Origin: Pseudomonas sp. Root71 | Lineage (GTDB): Bacteria > Pseudomonadota > Gammaproteobacteria > Pseudomonadales > Pseudomonadaceae | DNA length: 64,000 nucleotides | NCBI RefSeq assembly: GCF_001429045.1 | Contig: NZ_LMHY01000022.1 | Span: 22,319-86,318, forward strand | Direction: 5' to 3' | Part shown: positions 1-8,504 of the stretch, piece by piece | Position numbering within the stretch: position 1 is the first letter of the stretch | How the letters are laid out: each line of letters starts with the position of its first letter | Notes under the pieces: model-generated | Databases searched by the model: none | What the model was told of the DNA's origin: nothing | The model's input: only the letters and a program-made list of their open reading frames with translations | Made by a program: the position numbers and the translations under genes

Positions 1-1685
1 AGGTCGGTGATGCCGATGCCATGCGCGAGTACGCCGATTTACTCGACAAAGTCGAGAGCACGCTGATTCAGGCGTATACGCGCAAATCAGGCAAATCGAT
101 CGAGGACATTCAGGTTTTGCTCAAGGCTGAAACCTGGATGGATGGCAACGAAGCGGTGGCGGCCGGTTTCGCTGACAAGGTACTTGATCCGTTCAAGGCG
201 GCCGCTCAACTCACTTCAAAACGAATGCAGGAGTTCACCAATATGCCTACCTCGGCAAAAAATCTGTTCGATCCGCGCGCTTCCGCTCCAACCCCAGCAC
301 CGGCCCCAACCCCAGCTCCTGCCCCAGCCCCGGCGGTCGATCCGGCGCCGGTCGCGCTGACCCTGGATCAGATGCGTGCCCAAGTCATGGCGGCGGACGG
401 CGCTCGCCGCACGGCGATCAATGCTGCGTTCTGTGGCTCGCTGGTCACTAGCCACACCGAGCTGCTCAATACCTGCCTCAATGACCTGAGCTGTACGGCC
501 GAGATGGCGCGGGAAAAATTGCTGGTCACGCTGGGCTCGGCCACCACCCCCACGGGTGGACCTAGCCACCACGGCCACATCGGCAACGGCAACCTGGTCG
601 GCGATTCGGTGCGCGCCTCGCTGGCGGGTCGTTTGGGGCAGGCGGAAAACCAGAAAGACAATGCCTATAACCACATGAGCCTGCGCGAGCTGGCCCGCGC
701 TTCGCTGCATGATCGCGGCATCCTGGTGGCCACCCTTGATCCGATGGCCATGGTCGGCCTAGCGTTCACCCATGACTCCAGCGATTTCGGCAACATCCTG
801 GTGGACAGCGCCGCCAAGTCGGTTCTGCTCGGCTGGGACGAGGCGCCGGAGACTTATCACTTGTGGACCAAAAAGGGCCGCTTGAGTGACTTCAAGGTGG
901 CGTCCCGGGTCGGCATGGGGGCGTTTCCGAGCCTGCGTGAAGTTCGCCCAGGGGCTGAATACAAGTACATCACCACTAATGACCGTGGCGAAAAAATCCG
1001 CCTGGCCACCTACGGTGAAATGTTCAGCATCACCCGTCAGGCGATCATCAACGATGACCTCGACCAGTTGAGCACCGTGCCTTACAACATGGGCCTGGCC
1101 GCGCGCGGCACCATCGGCGATCTGGTCTATGACACGCTGATCCATTCGCCGGTGATGAGCGACGGCAAAGCGCTGTTCGATGCCGAGCGCAACAACCTGT
1201 TCTCCGGTACCGGCGCCAATATGTCTATCGAGGCGCTGAGCAAAGCCAAGACCGCCATGGCTTTGCAGAAAACTCAAGTCGAGGGAGGCAAGGCCCGAAC
1301 CCTGAACATTCGCCCGGCGTTTGTTCTGGTGCCGGTAGCGCTGGAAGACAAGACCAACCAGCTGATCCGCTCGGCGTCGGTGCCTGGCGTCGATACCAAT
1401 GCCGGCATCGACAACCCGATCCGCAATTTCGCCACGGTGATCGCCGAGCCACGCCTGGACGATGATTCGCCGGTTACTTGGTATGAAGCTGCCCGCCAAG
1501 GCGCTGACACCATCGAAGTTGCTTACCTGGACGGCGTTGAACAGCCCTACATGGAGCAGCAACAGGGTTTCACCATTGATGGCGTGACCAGCAAGGTGCG
1601 GATCGATGCCGGCGTCGCGGCGCTGGATTATCGCGGTCTGCACAAGTCAGTCGGTGTGGTGCCGCCTGCGAAGGCCAGCCGTTAA
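1..1685 (+). CDS. Prophage head protease / major capsid fusion (5'-truncated by window edge)
   Basis: The reading frame is open to the left edge, so the true start lies upstream and only the C-terminal part is seen. The first ~70 residues (…EDIQVLLKAETWMDGNEAV, ending KVLDPFKA) look like the end of a ClpP-type (S14-like) prohead protease. Next comes a Pro/Ala-rich linker (about nt 285-350), then a ~130-residue scaffold-like stretch. From about nt 720 to the stop there is a Mu gpT-like major capsid domain (FGNILVDSAAKSVLLGWDE, then a conserved EMFSITRQAIINDDL block). In many phages protease, scaffold and capsid are separate genes; here they are one frame. Expected role: head assembly, with self-cleavage releasing capsid subunits. 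The downstream cement and head-tail genes fit. The family is fairly sure; the cleavage site is not known. Confidence 0.8.
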   Translation, partial: VGDADAMREYADLLDKVESTLIQAYTRKSGKSIEDIQVLLKAETWMDGNEAVAAGFADKVLDPFKAAAQLTSKRMQEFTNMPTSAKNLFDPRASAPTPAPAPTPAPAPAPAVDPAPVALTLDQMRAQVMAADGARRTAINAAFCGSLVTSHTELLNTCLNDLSCTAEMAREKLLVTLGSATTPTGGPSHHGHIGNGNLVGDSVRASLAGRLGQAENQKDNAYNHMSLRELARASLHDRGILVATLDPMAMVGLAFTHDSSDFGNILVDSAAKSVLLGWDEAPETYHLWTKKGRLSDFKVASRVGMGAFPSLREVRPGAEYKYITTNDRGEKIRLATYGEMFSITRQAIINDDLDQLSTVPYNMGLAARGTIGDLVYDTLIHSPVMSDGKALFDAERNNLFSGTGANMSIEALSKAKTAMALQKTQVEGGKARTLNIRPAFVLVPVALEDKTNQLIRSASVPGVDTNAGIDNPIRNFATVIAEPRLDDDSPVTWYEAARQGADTIEVAYLDGVEQPYMEQQQGFTIDGVTSKVRIDAGVAALDYRGLHKSVGVVPPAKASR

Positions 1686-1707
1686 CGGTTGAAGAGTCGC
1701 CTAAACA

Positions 1708-1734
1708 CCCCGCCGCGAGCGGGGTTTGTTGTTT
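1708..1734 (+). terminator. Intercistronic hairpin with T-rich tail, cassette 1
   Basis: Inverted repeat CCCCGC (1708-1713) / GCGGGG (1719-1724) with loop CGCGA, followed by TTTGTTGTTT and then an AGGAGA ribosome binding site (1741-1746) before the next start. It resembles a weak intrinsic terminator inside the late operon. Similar cassettes precede the 73-residue protein, the sheath and gpD. Confidence 0.6.
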
Positions 1735-1753
1735 CTGTACAGGAGAAATTCGC

Positions 1754-2074
1754 ATGTCCAAGAATTATTCGGGTCCCGGCAGCACGTTGACTTTTGTGGC
1801 GCCAGACGGTGGCGCGACGGCGGGGGTGCCGTTGGTGCTGGTGGATACGGTGGTCATCCCGATCGCCAGTGGCGTGGCGGGTGATGTACTGGTCGGCCAT
1901 CTCGACGGTGTCTGGCGTCTGCCTGCCGATGCAGCGCTGCTGCAGGGGCAAAAGGTGGCCTTGCAAGCCGGCGTGCTGGTCGATCCGCTCACGGCCACCG
2001 GTGATTTGGTGCCATTCGGGAAGCTGATGAGTGCTCCCGTCGGCGGTATTGCCGAAGCGCTGTTGATCCAATGA
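1754..2074 (+). CDS. Capsid cement/decoration protein, DUF2190-like
   Basis: A 106-residue, Gly/Val-rich, β-strand-heavy protein with no lysines after the N-terminus. It contains VPLVLVDTVVIPIASGVAGD and a later VALQAGVLVDPLTATGD block, matching the layout of DUF2190 head-decoration proteins that stabilise the capsid lattice. It sits directly after the major capsid gene, the usual position. Start ATG 1754 has AGGAGA eight bases upstream. The stop overlaps the next start (ATGA). It is expressed behind hairpin cassette 1, which may tune its level against the capsid protein. Assignment rests on composition, size and position. Confidence 0.65.
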   Translation: MSKNYSGPGSTLTFVAPDGGATAGVPLVLVDTVVIPIASGVAGDVLVGHLDGVWRLPADAALLQGQKVALQAGVLVDPLTATGDLVPFGKLMSAPVGGIAEALLIQ

Positions 2075-2436
2075 CCACGCTGGGTCGCTTTCGTGACGTC
2101 ACGGCCCGAATGGATGCAGTGTTGGTCAATCGCCTCGGCGATCGCGCCATCAAGCCGGATGGCCTGCCGCTGTCCGGTGCGTTCTTCTCGCCCTTTGTCG
2201 GTGCGGATGTCGGTGGCAAATCGAAGAGCGTGCGCCTGGGCAATGCCATCGTGACGGATAACGTTTTGGCGCCGACTTTCACGGCGCGAGTGGTGGAGGC
2301 AACGGGCATCGAGAAAGACACCTTTCTCACCATCGATCTACCGGTGGAGCAGGGTGGTGGTCGTTACAAGGTCAGCAAGCGCGAGCCTGACGGTGCCGGC
2401 ATGGTCACTTTCATACTGAGTTTGAACAATGGATGA
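2071..2436 (+). CDS. Head-tail joining protein, gpFII/neck-like
   Basis: A 121-residue protein with an N-terminal segment containing LGRFRDVTARMDAVLVNRLGD, followed by a β-rich core (VLAPTFTARVVEATGIEKDTFLTID) and a final …GAGMVTFILSLNNG. Size, fold pattern and position between cement protein and tail terminator fit the lambda gpFII-like head-tail connector group often labelled ATP-binding sugar-transporter-like in phage annotations. It starts within the stop of the cement gene (ATGA overlap) and overlaps the next gene by 8 bases, so the three are translationally coupled. The function is inferred from position more than from motifs. Confidence 0.5.
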   Translation: MTTLGRFRDVTARMDAVLVNRLGDRAIKPDGLPLSGAFFSPFVGADVGGKSKSVRLGNAIVTDNVLAPTFTARVVEATGIEKDTFLTIDLPVEQGGGRYKVSKREPDGAGMVTFILSLNNG

Positions 2437-2980
2437 GCTGACGACCTTACACAATGCGATCGAGGCGACGTTCCGCGCCGGGTTGCCGTCGGTGGTGAGC
2501 GTCGAGGCGTTCCCCGAACTGAATGCTGAAGTCGGTCTGCCGGCGGTGTTGTTCGCCCTGACGGAAATCGGCGAAGCACCCGACAACGGCAGCGGAAAAA
2601 CCTCCCTGAGTGGCCGCTTTCAGGTGTGCATCATGGTCGATTCCACCATCAGCAAAGCGGCCTTGCAGGCCGCCATTCTGGCCGCCGAGATCAGCAAGAT
2701 TTTGCGCGGGCAGTATTGGGGGCTGGACTTTGTCGAAGAGGTGCAGGAGGTGCGTGCATTTCCGGACGACTCGATGCCGGAGCTGGCGCAATTTGTGGTG
2801 TGGATCGTGGAGTGGAAACAGGTGTTCCAGATTGGCGAAACCGAATGGTTATGGCCAGTCGAACCGCCGGGTTCCCTGTACTTGAACGTCGATGGCTGCA
2901 CCGGTACCGGCAATGAAGATCACTACTTTCAGCCGGAGGATCTGGCATGGGATACGCCAGCGCCGAACATGACCGGATGA
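2429..2980 (+). CDS. Tail completion/terminator protein, Mu gp37-like
   Basis: A 183-residue protein with an N-terminal α-helix (MDELTTLHNAIEATFRAGLP), then alternating β/α segments with the pattern of phage tail terminator proteins: FPELNAEVGLPAVLFALTEIG, a sheet ending FQVCIMVDS, a helix AALQAAILAAEISKIL, and a sheet around VVWIVEWKQVF. Such proteins cap the tail tube and present the head-joining surface. The C-terminal ~35 residues are an acidic, unstructured-looking extension. It overlaps gpV by 34 bases. The family call is by overall pattern; no diagnostic motif is visible. Confidence 0.55.
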   Translation: MDELTTLHNAIEATFRAGLPSVVSVEAFPELNAEVGLPAVLFALTEIGEAPDNGSGKTSLSGRFQVCIMVDSTISKAALQAAILAAEISKILRGQYWGLDFVEEVQEVRAFPDDSMPELAQFVVWIVEWKQVFQIGETEWLWPVEPPGSLYLNVDGCTGTGNEDHYFQPEDLAWDTPAPNMTG

Positions 2981-3507
2981 TCGCGGCGATGCTGATGCCC
3001 TGCGTGGTGGTTGGCATCGATCTGAGCGCCGGGCGGGTGCGAGTCAAGGCCGGCAACTGGGTCAGCGCCTGGGTGCGCTGGCACAGCCTGGCGGCGGGCA
3101 AAGCCCGTCACTGGCGGGCGCCGAGTCCGGGGGAGCAGGGCGCATTGTTCAGCCCCAGCGGTGATCCGGCCATGGGCACTTTTATCCCGGGGCTGTATGG
3201 CAACGCCGGGGCCCCGCCGGACAACCGAGATCATGTCGAGGCCTGGTACTTCGACGATGGCGGCTCGCTGGTCTACGACTGGCAAGCCGGCAGCTACAGC
3301 ATTGCGTTACCCGACGGCAGCCGCGCGACGATCACGGTCGGGGGGTCGCAGTTTGAAGTGACGCCGGAGCAAATCCGGGTGACGGCCAGCCAGATCACCC
3401 TGGTGGGTGAGGTGAGCATCGACGGTGCGTTGAGTGTGTCCGGCGACATCACCGGCGCCGGCACGATCATGGACGCCGGGGGCAACAGCAGCAACCACTC
3501 GCATTGA
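2947..3507 (+). CDS. Baseplate assembly protein V (central spike)
   Basis: A 186-residue P2 gpV-type protein that forms the trimeric membrane-piercing spike of a contractile tail. The N-terminal OB-like half contains VVVGIDLSAGRVRVKAGNWVSAWVRW, with GEQGALFSPSGD and FIPGLYGN. The second half is a short β-helix with repeated strands (QIRVTASQITLVGEVSIDGA). The protein ends in NHSH: an H-x-H at the extreme tip is the iron-binding apex motif of P2-type spikes. The start at 2947 has GGAGG 7 bases upstream. The gene overlaps the upstream gene and is followed by hairpin cassette 2. Confidence 0.9.
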   Translation: MGYASAEHDRMIAAMLMPCVVVGIDLSAGRVRVKAGNWVSAWVRWHSLAAGKARHWRAPSPGEQGALFSPSGDPAMGTFIPGLYGNAGAPPDNRDHVEAWYFDDGGSLVYDWQAGSYSIALPDGSRATITVGGSQFEVTPEQIRVTASQITLVGEVSIDGALSVSGDITGAGTIMDAGGNSSNHSH

Positions 3508-3526
3508 GTGAAACATTCACCTTCAG

Positions 3527-3548
3527 CCCGCCGCGTGCGGGTTTTTTT
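3527..3548 (+). terminator. Intercistronic hairpin with T-tract, cassette 2
   Basis: CCCGC (3527-3531) / GCGGG (3537-3541) with loop CGCGT, then seven T (3542-3548), then CTGGAG (RBS, 3552-3557) before the start at 3566. It is nearly the same layout and loop sequence as the cassette ahead of gpD. Confidence 0.7.
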
Positions 3549-3565
3549 ATACCTGGAGTAAATCC

Positions 3566-3787
3566 ATGACAAGCAAAACCAAGGAAGTATCAGCCGCCAG
3601 TGAGGCGCCCGCGCCGGCCACGCTGAGCCTCTTTCGCGACACGCTGTATACCTCGCGGGTGCTGATTCTGCTGGAGGCCGAGCGCACCTTGAAAGTGGAA
3701 AAAGGACAGGTTGCGGTGGCCTCGGATGACATGGTGGCGCTCGAGTATTTGCATGGTCGCAAGGATTTTGTCGCGGCCGAGGGCTGA
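3566..3787 (+). CDS. Small phage protein of unknown function (73 aa)
   Basis: A 73-residue protein not assigned to a family. It has an Ala/Pro-rich N-terminus (SAASEAPAPATL), then an amphipathic core with FRDTLYTSRVLILLEAERTLKVEKG and an acidic end. It lies between gpV and gpW where P2-like phages sometimes carry an uncharacterised small gene. It has its own RBS (TGGAG, 8 bases before ATG) directly behind hairpin cassette 2, which suggests separate control of its level. The stop at 3787 is 4 bases before the gpW start, so the two are probably cotranslated. It could be a baseplate accessory protein, but nothing in the sequence proves this. Confidence 0.55.
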   Translation: MTSKTKEVSAASEAPAPATLSLFRDTLYTSRVLILLEAERTLKVEKGQVAVASDDMVALEYLHGRKDFVAAEG

Positions 3788-3791
3788 TCCC

Positions 3792-4127
3792 ATGATCGGG
3801 ATGATCGGACTGGATCGCCGCACCGGCCAGCTGATTTCCGGCCTCGATCACCTGCGCCAGTCCATCGAGGACATCTTGTCGACGCCCTTGGGCAGCCGGC
3901 GCATGCGCCCGGAGTACGGCAGCAAGCTGCGGCGCTTTGTCGACCTGCCGGTCAATGACGGCTGGAAAAGTGCCGTGCAGGCGGAAGTGGCCAGCACGCT
4001 CGGGCGCTGGGAGCCTCGCCTGAAACTGGGCCGGGTGCGCGCCGTGGCCATCCTCGACGGGCGTATCACCTTTGAACTGACCGGGCAGTACCTGGGCAGC
4101 GACGTGACTTTGGAGGTGTCCGCATGA
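3792..4127 (+). CDS. Baseplate wedge protein gpW (gp25-like)
   Basis: A 111-residue protein of the GPW/gp25 family, the wedge component linking the baseplate to the sheath initiator. The sequence shows the family hallmarks: Leu-rich N-terminus with GLDHLRQSIEDILSTPLGSRRMRPEYGSKL, then FVDLPVND, and a C-terminal strand with ITFELTGQYL. The EYGS-L-F-D pattern is the conserved EPR-like sheath-interaction region. Start ATG 3792 is chosen because earlier in-frame codons lie inside the preceding gene and the conserved region begins directly after it. The stop overlaps gpJ by four bases (ATGA). Confidence 0.88.
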   Translation: MIGMIGLDRRTGQLISGLDHLRQSIEDILSTPLGSRRMRPEYGSKLRRFVDLPVNDGWKSAVQAEVASTLGRWEPRLKLGRVRAVAILDGRITFELTGQYLGSDVTLEVSA

Positions 4128-5002
4128 CCATGGAACTGGCGGCCCTGCCGCCGCCGCAAGTGCTGGAAGACCTCGACTTTGAAGTGGTGTACCAGGAGAA
4201 GCTGGAAGCCTTCCGCCTGAGCATGGGCGACAACTGGAGCGCAGAGCTGGAGAGTGATCCGGTACTCAAGCTGATCGAGCAGGCCGCATATGGCGCCTTG
4301 CAGAACCGGGCGCGGGTCAACGACGCGGGCAAGGCCTTGCTGTTGGCCCATGCCGAGCGGGCCGACCTCGATCACCTGGCCGCCAACGTCAACCTGCAAC
4401 GCCTGGTGATTCAGGCCGGAGATCCGAGCACGGTGCCGCCGACGCCGCAGGTGCTCGAAGAGGACGATGCCCTGCGCGAGCGGGTGCAGCTGTCGTATGA
4501 GGGGTTGACCACGGCGGGGCCGCGCAACAGCTACATCTTGCATGCACGCAACGCTTCCGGGTTGGTGGCCGATGCTACGGCAGAAAGCCCGTCACCGGCC
4601 GTGGTGGTGGTCACCGTGCTCAGCCTGGAAGGTAGCGGCGCCGCCTCGCCGGAATTGCTGGAAGAGGTCCGGCTGCACCTCAATGACGAGGACGTGCGGC
4701 CGGTGGCCGATCGGCTCACGGTGCAGAGCGCCGTGGTCATCGATTACCACATTGAAGCGGTGCTGTACCCGCAGGCACCGGGGCCGGAAAACGAAGCCTA
4801 TCTGGCCGAAAGCCAGAAACGCCTGAGCGAGTGGATCAACCCGCGCCGCCGTCTGGGGCTGGAAGTGGCGCGTTCAGGCGTCGATGCGCAGCTGCACGTT
4901 CCCGGCATCGCCCGGGTCGAGCTGCTGGACTGGACCGACATCAAACCGAGCAAGGCCGAGGCCGCGTACTGCACCGGCTATACCGTGACACTGGGGGCCT
5001 GA
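4124..5002 (+). CDS. Baseplate assembly protein J
   Basis: A 292-residue P2 gpJ-type wedge protein. It shows the typical N-terminus (LAALPPPQVLEDLDFEVVYQEKLEAF), an early helix DPVLKLIEQAAYGALQNRARVNDAGKALLL, the central DDALRERVQLSYEGLTTAGPRNSYI block and the C-terminal INPRRRLGLEVARSGVDAQLHVPGIARVEL. All are conserved in gpJ proteins of contractile tails and R-type pyocins. Its length equals the P2 protein (about 300). It overlaps gpW by 4 bases and ends 1 base before gpI, so the W-J-I unit is coupled. Confidence 0.93.
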   Translation: MTMELAALPPPQVLEDLDFEVVYQEKLEAFRLSMGDNWSAELESDPVLKLIEQAAYGALQNRARVNDAGKALLLAHAERADLDHLAANVNLQRLVIQAGDPSTVPPTPQVLEEDDALRERVQLSYEGLTTAGPRNSYILHARNASGLVADATAESPSPAVVVVTVLSLEGSGAASPELLEEVRLHLNDEDVRPVADRLTVQSAVVIDYHIEAVLYPQAPGPENEAYLAESQKRLSEWINPRRRLGLEVARSGVDAQLHVPGIARVELLDWTDIKPSKAEAAYCTGYTVTLGA

Positions 5003-5003
5003 C

Positions 5004-5615
5004 ATGAGCAGTTTGTTGCCGCTCAACAGCACCCCGCTGGAATTGGCCGTGGAAGCGGCCAACTACGAAAACACGTTGATTCCGCTGCGCAGTTTGTACA
5101 ACGCCGACACCTGCCCCGAACACCTGTTGCCGTACCTGGCCTCGGCCTGGTCGGTGGACCGCTGGAACAACACCTGGACCCAGGAGGCCAAGCGCACGGC
5201 GATCCGTTCGGCTTACGACGTGCACGCGCGCAAAGGCACCATCGGTGCGTTGCGGCGGGTGGTCGAGCCCTTGGGCTACCTGATCGACGTCGTGGAATGG
5301 TTCGACACCATGCCGGAAGGCGTACCCGGCACGTTCGCCCTGGAGGTGGGGCTGAATGACGCCGGCATCACCGAGGAACTGTACGAGGAACTGGCGTGGT
5401 TGATCGACGACGCCCGTCCGGTCAGCCGACACATGACCAACCTGGCGCTCAGTTTGCAGACCGAGGGGGTGCTGGGGATTGCCGTGTGTGTCTACGAGGG
5501 CGAAGAGATCGACGTGTACCCACCGGCCCCACAAGACATCGACGTGACCGGCAGCTTTGGCCCGGCGCTTTGCGTCGATGAAACCGATACTTTGGACGTT
5601 TATCCCTATGATTGA
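5004..5615 (+). CDS. Phage tail protein I
   Basis: A 203-residue gpI-family baseplate protein. The N-terminal half matches the conserved gpI core: LYNADTCPEHLLPYLASAWSVDRWN, then KRTAIRSAYDVHARKGTIGALRRVVEPLGY. The C-terminus carries a repeated acidic tail, with two DVYP segments near VYPPAPQDIDVTGSFG, about 30 residues beyond the core. GpI joins the wedge to the tail fibres. The gene starts one base after gpJ and overlaps the tail fibre gene by 8 bases. Confidence 0.92.
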   Translation: MSSLLPLNSTPLELAVEAANYENTLIPLRSLYNADTCPEHLLPYLASAWSVDRWNNTWTQEAKRTAIRSAYDVHARKGTIGALRRVVEPLGYLIDVVEWFDTMPEGVPGTFALEVGLNDAGITEELYEELAWLIDDARPVSRHMTNLALSLQTEGVLGIAVCVYEGEEIDVYPPAPQDIDVTGSFGPALCVDETDTLDVYPYD

Positions 5616-7917
5616 TAAGACCAGTCAGTTTTTTGCCATTCTCACGGCGGTCGGTGAAGCCAAACATGCCAATGCCATCGCCATGGGCCTGGACTGGATG
5701 TTCACCGAGATGGGCCTGGGCGATGCCAACGGCACCGACCCGATTCCCGATCGCCTGCAGACCCAGTTGATCAATGAATGGCGCCGGGCGCCGATCAACC
5801 AGATCCGCGTCGATCCGGCCAATCCCAACACCGTCATCACCGAACAGATCATTCCGCCGGAAGTGGGCGGTGAGTGGATTCGCGAGATCGGGCTGTACGA
5901 TGTCGACGGCGACCTGGTGGCGGTGGCCAACTGCGCACCGAGCTACAAACCGTTGCTGGACCAAGGCAGTGGCAAGACCCAGGTCGTGCGGATGAACTTC
6001 ATCGTCAGCAGCTCGGCGAACATCGTGCTGAAGATCGATCCGGCGGTGGTGCTGGCCACCCGCGAATACGTCGACCTCGCGATCAGCGAAGCGCTGGCCA
6101 AGCTGGATCACAAACAGTCAGCGCGCGTGGCGGCGACCGCCGCCATTGCCCTGAGCAACGTACAGACCATCGATGACGTGGCTGTGGTCGTCGGTGACCG
6201 TGTGCTGGTGACTGCGCAGGCAGAAGCTCAGGACAACGGCCTGTATGTCGTCAATGCCGAAGGCTGGACGCGGGCCGCCGATGCCGATAACAGCCTGGAA
6301 GTGACCCCGGGGTTGTTCATTCACGTCGAGCAAGGCACGACCAACGGCGACAGCCTCTGGCAACTGGTCACCGACGCGCCGATTTCGCTCGGCACCACCG
6401 GTTTGCAGTTTGAAATGATTGCGGGCGGCAGTGGGGGCGGTGTCGGCACGTTTCGCAGTGTCACCGTCGATGCCCTCGGGCGTGTGGTCGCCGGTACCAA
6501 CCCGACCACCCTGGCCGGCTACGGCATCACCGATGCCTTGGCGGCCAGTGAAAACTTGGCCGATGTCGCAGATGTGGTCGAGACTCGGAATAACCTCGGG
6601 CTGGGCACCGCCGCGACCGCTGCTGTGCAGGTCGATCTGCACGACGAAACAGCTGATGCGCTGATGAAGGTCGGAGCGTTCGGCTGGGGCGGGCCCGCCT
6701 ATGCGGTCAGTGATGTTGACATCGGTGGCTTGAACGCGGAGACGGCTCTCTATTTCATCAGCAATGGTATAGGAGGGCCAGGAGGCGGGATCTATGAGGG
6801 GTGGGTTCGCGTCTCGGCGATTACACCAGGTCAATACGCCTTCCAGGAGATTTATGGGAATGCCGATCACACCCTCAACCGCCGGGCCTTGACGGCCGGT
6901 GTGTGGGGTGAATGGGAAAGCATCTGGGACTCAACCAATCTGGTTAAACAAACCTCTCCCCAAGATGACACCCCAGGTCATGTATTGCTCACGGGTGCTT
7001 ATGGCATCGGTCACGGGGGGATTGTCCTTCCCGACGGTACTGATCTAAACACAATCACCACCGTGGGCATTTACCGGGTGAACACCAGCCTGAACATGCC
7101 TGCCGGCGGTCAATTCTCCCCCATGCTGGTTGCAGTCAGTCAAGACACCCTCTGGCAACAAATCACCAGCTATAACTCCGGTACAACCTATACCCGAGGC
7201 GCAGTTCAGACCCCAGAGGGATATGAATTCAGTGAGTGGGTAACGGGTTGGAACACGAGTAACTTCAACCCTGGTGCGTACCAGACGGCACTGGGTTTCA
7301 CTCCCGTGCAGCAAGGCGGTGGTGCGGGTCAAGAGTCGAACAAGGTCTACATTGGTTATCGACCCACCTCAAGCGACGTGGGTTTACAGGTTGATGCAAC
7401 CGACTTCGGGAAGATCTGGACCGAAAGCAATTTTGATCCTGCTTCCATATTCTCCATCCCTGTCGGCGTACCGTTTCCATGGCCAACCGCTACGCCGCCC
7501 GACAAATGCGTTTTGATGGGGGGCCAGCCGTTCAATGTCGAGTGGTACCCGGCATTGGCAGCCGTGTATCCCATTGGAATGCTGCCAGATCTGCGTGGTG
7601 AGTCGATTCGTGGCCTGGATGGCGGACGTGGCGTTGACCCCGATTCGGGACGCACCGTGTTGAGCGCTCAGCTCGATACGCTACAAAACATGACCGGCGA
7701 GTTCATTCTGCAAGACGACGACTCGACGTTACTGGTGAACACTGCGACGGGTGCATTTTCGGTTGGCAATTCCAGCACGGCCATTACGCCGGCTGCACCG
7801 CAAGTCACCACAACGGGCTACCGCTCCGTCGTTTTCAATCCTTCAGCCGTCGTCCGTGTGAGTACGGAAACCCGTATGCGTAACGTGGCGTACAACTACA
7901 TTTGCAGGATGTACTGA
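5608..7917 (+). CDS. Tail fibre protein (gpH-like), receptor-binding
   Basis: A 769-residue fibre protein. Start ATG 5608 gives MIDKTSQFFAILTAVGEAKHANA, the classic N-terminus of the P2 gpH-type fibre attachment domain (DUF3751), which extends to about residue 150 (WIREIGLYDVDGDLVAVANC). A middle region holds a T/G-rich shaft with LGRVVAGTNPTTLAGYGITDA. The distal part contains a short tail-collar-like segment (PVGVPFPWPTATPP … MLPDLRGESIRGLDGG). The N-terminal half is GC-rich like its neighbours, but about 6650-7450 drops in GC and uses different codons, as if the receptor-binding region was exchanged. The stop overlaps the chaperone start (TGATG). Confidence 0.92.
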   Translation: MIDKTSQFFAILTAVGEAKHANAIAMGLDWMFTEMGLGDANGTDPIPDRLQTQLINEWRRAPINQIRVDPANPNTVITEQIIPPEVGGEWIREIGLYDVDGDLVAVANCAPSYKPLLDQGSGKTQVVRMNFIVSSSANIVLKIDPAVVLATREYVDLAISEALAKLDHKQSARVAATAAIALSNVQTIDDVAVVVGDRVLVTAQAEAQDNGLYVVNAEGWTRAADADNSLEVTPGLFIHVEQGTTNGDSLWQLVTDAPISLGTTGLQFEMIAGGSGGGVGTFRSVTVDALGRVVAGTNPTTLAGYGITDALAASENLADVADVVETRNNLGLGTAATAAVQVDLHDETADALMKVGAFGWGGPAYAVSDVDIGGLNAETALYFISNGIGGPGGGIYEGWVRVSAITPGQYAFQEIYGNADHTLNRRALTAGVWGEWESIWDSTNLVKQTSPQDDTPGHVLLTGAYGIGHGGIVLPDGTDLNTITTVGIYRVNTSLNMPAGGQFSPMLVAVSQDTLWQQITSYNSGTTYTRGAVQTPEGYEFSEWVTGWNTSNFNPGAYQTALGFTPVQQGGGAGQESNKVYIGYRPTSSDVGLQVDATDFGKIWTESNFDPASIFSIPVGVPFPWPTATPPDKCVLMGGQPFNVEWYPALAAVYPIGMLPDLRGESIRGLDGGRGVDPDSGRTVLSAQLDTLQNMTGEFILQDDDSTLLVNTATGAFSVGNSSTAITPAAPQVTTTGYRSVVFNPSAVVRVSTETRMRNVAYNYICRMY

Positions 7918-8504
7918 TGCCGACTTTAGTGAATGGTTTTTTTGAAGAGAGCGGTTGGATCGAGGTGTACACATTCAGTGAAACCACCACCGAATACCTT
8001 GGCCAACACGAAACCTATGTCAGCTGTGGCTGCGGTCTGCCAGCGGGCGCCACCTTGGAAGTACCGCCCGAAGCCGGGGACGGAGAGGTGGTGGTCTGGA
8101 GGGATGGAAAATGGCTGGTAGTGCCCGACTTCCGGGGTGTGGCGTACCGCACCACCGATGGTAGTCAGGTGATGCATTCGATGCCTGGCGAGTTACCGGC
8201 CGAGCTGACGACCATGCCGCGACCGAGTGCGGCCTATGTCTGGAATAGTCTTGTTTGGACACTCGATGCCGCGCGCGATCTGGCGCTTCAAAACCAACGC
8301 GAACGGGCATGGATCGAAAATGAACTGCATTGGGCGGGCAGAGAGGTCGACAAGCATCTGGATGCGGACCCGGGCGCGATCAGCACGGAGCTGGCTTGGC
8401 GCACCTATCGCAACGAGTTACGGGCCTGGCCTGGATCGTCGGACTTTCCGGCCAGTGATAAACGGCCGGTAAAGCCGGACGGATCGACCAACACCGCGTC
8501 CTGA
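7917..8504 (+). CDS. Tail fibre assembly chaperone
   Basis: A 195-residue protein directly after, and overlapping by one base, the tail fibre gene. The C-terminal ~90 residues have the features of Caudovirales tail fibre assembly proteins: a Pro-rich PRPSAAYVWNSLVWTLD, then a long helix with RERAWIENELHWAGREVDKHLD, and a final LAWRTYRNELRAWPGSSDFP. The WR-x-x-LR-x-W and FP ending is typical of chaperones that trimerise or attach fibres. ATG 7917 is used rather than an earlier in-frame codon inside the fibre gene because of the coupled TGATG. Two hairpins follow before the sheath gene. Confidence 0.8.
   Translation: MPTLVNGFFEESGWIEVYTFSETTTEYLGQHETYVSCGCGLPAGATLEVPPEAGDGEVVVWRDGKWLVVPDFRGVAYRTTDGSQVMHSMPGELPAELTTMPRPSAAYVWNSLVWTLDAARDLALQNQRERAWIENELHWAGREVDKHLDADPGAISTELAWRTYRNELRAWPGSSDFPASDKRPVKPDGSTNTAS

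Noticed and set aside
759..1643. Long minus-strand open frame (294 codons) across the capsid gene
   Set aside because: It is antisense to a well-supported capsid gene, has His/Gln/Arg-rich composition typical of shadow frames in GC-rich DNA, and no RBS.
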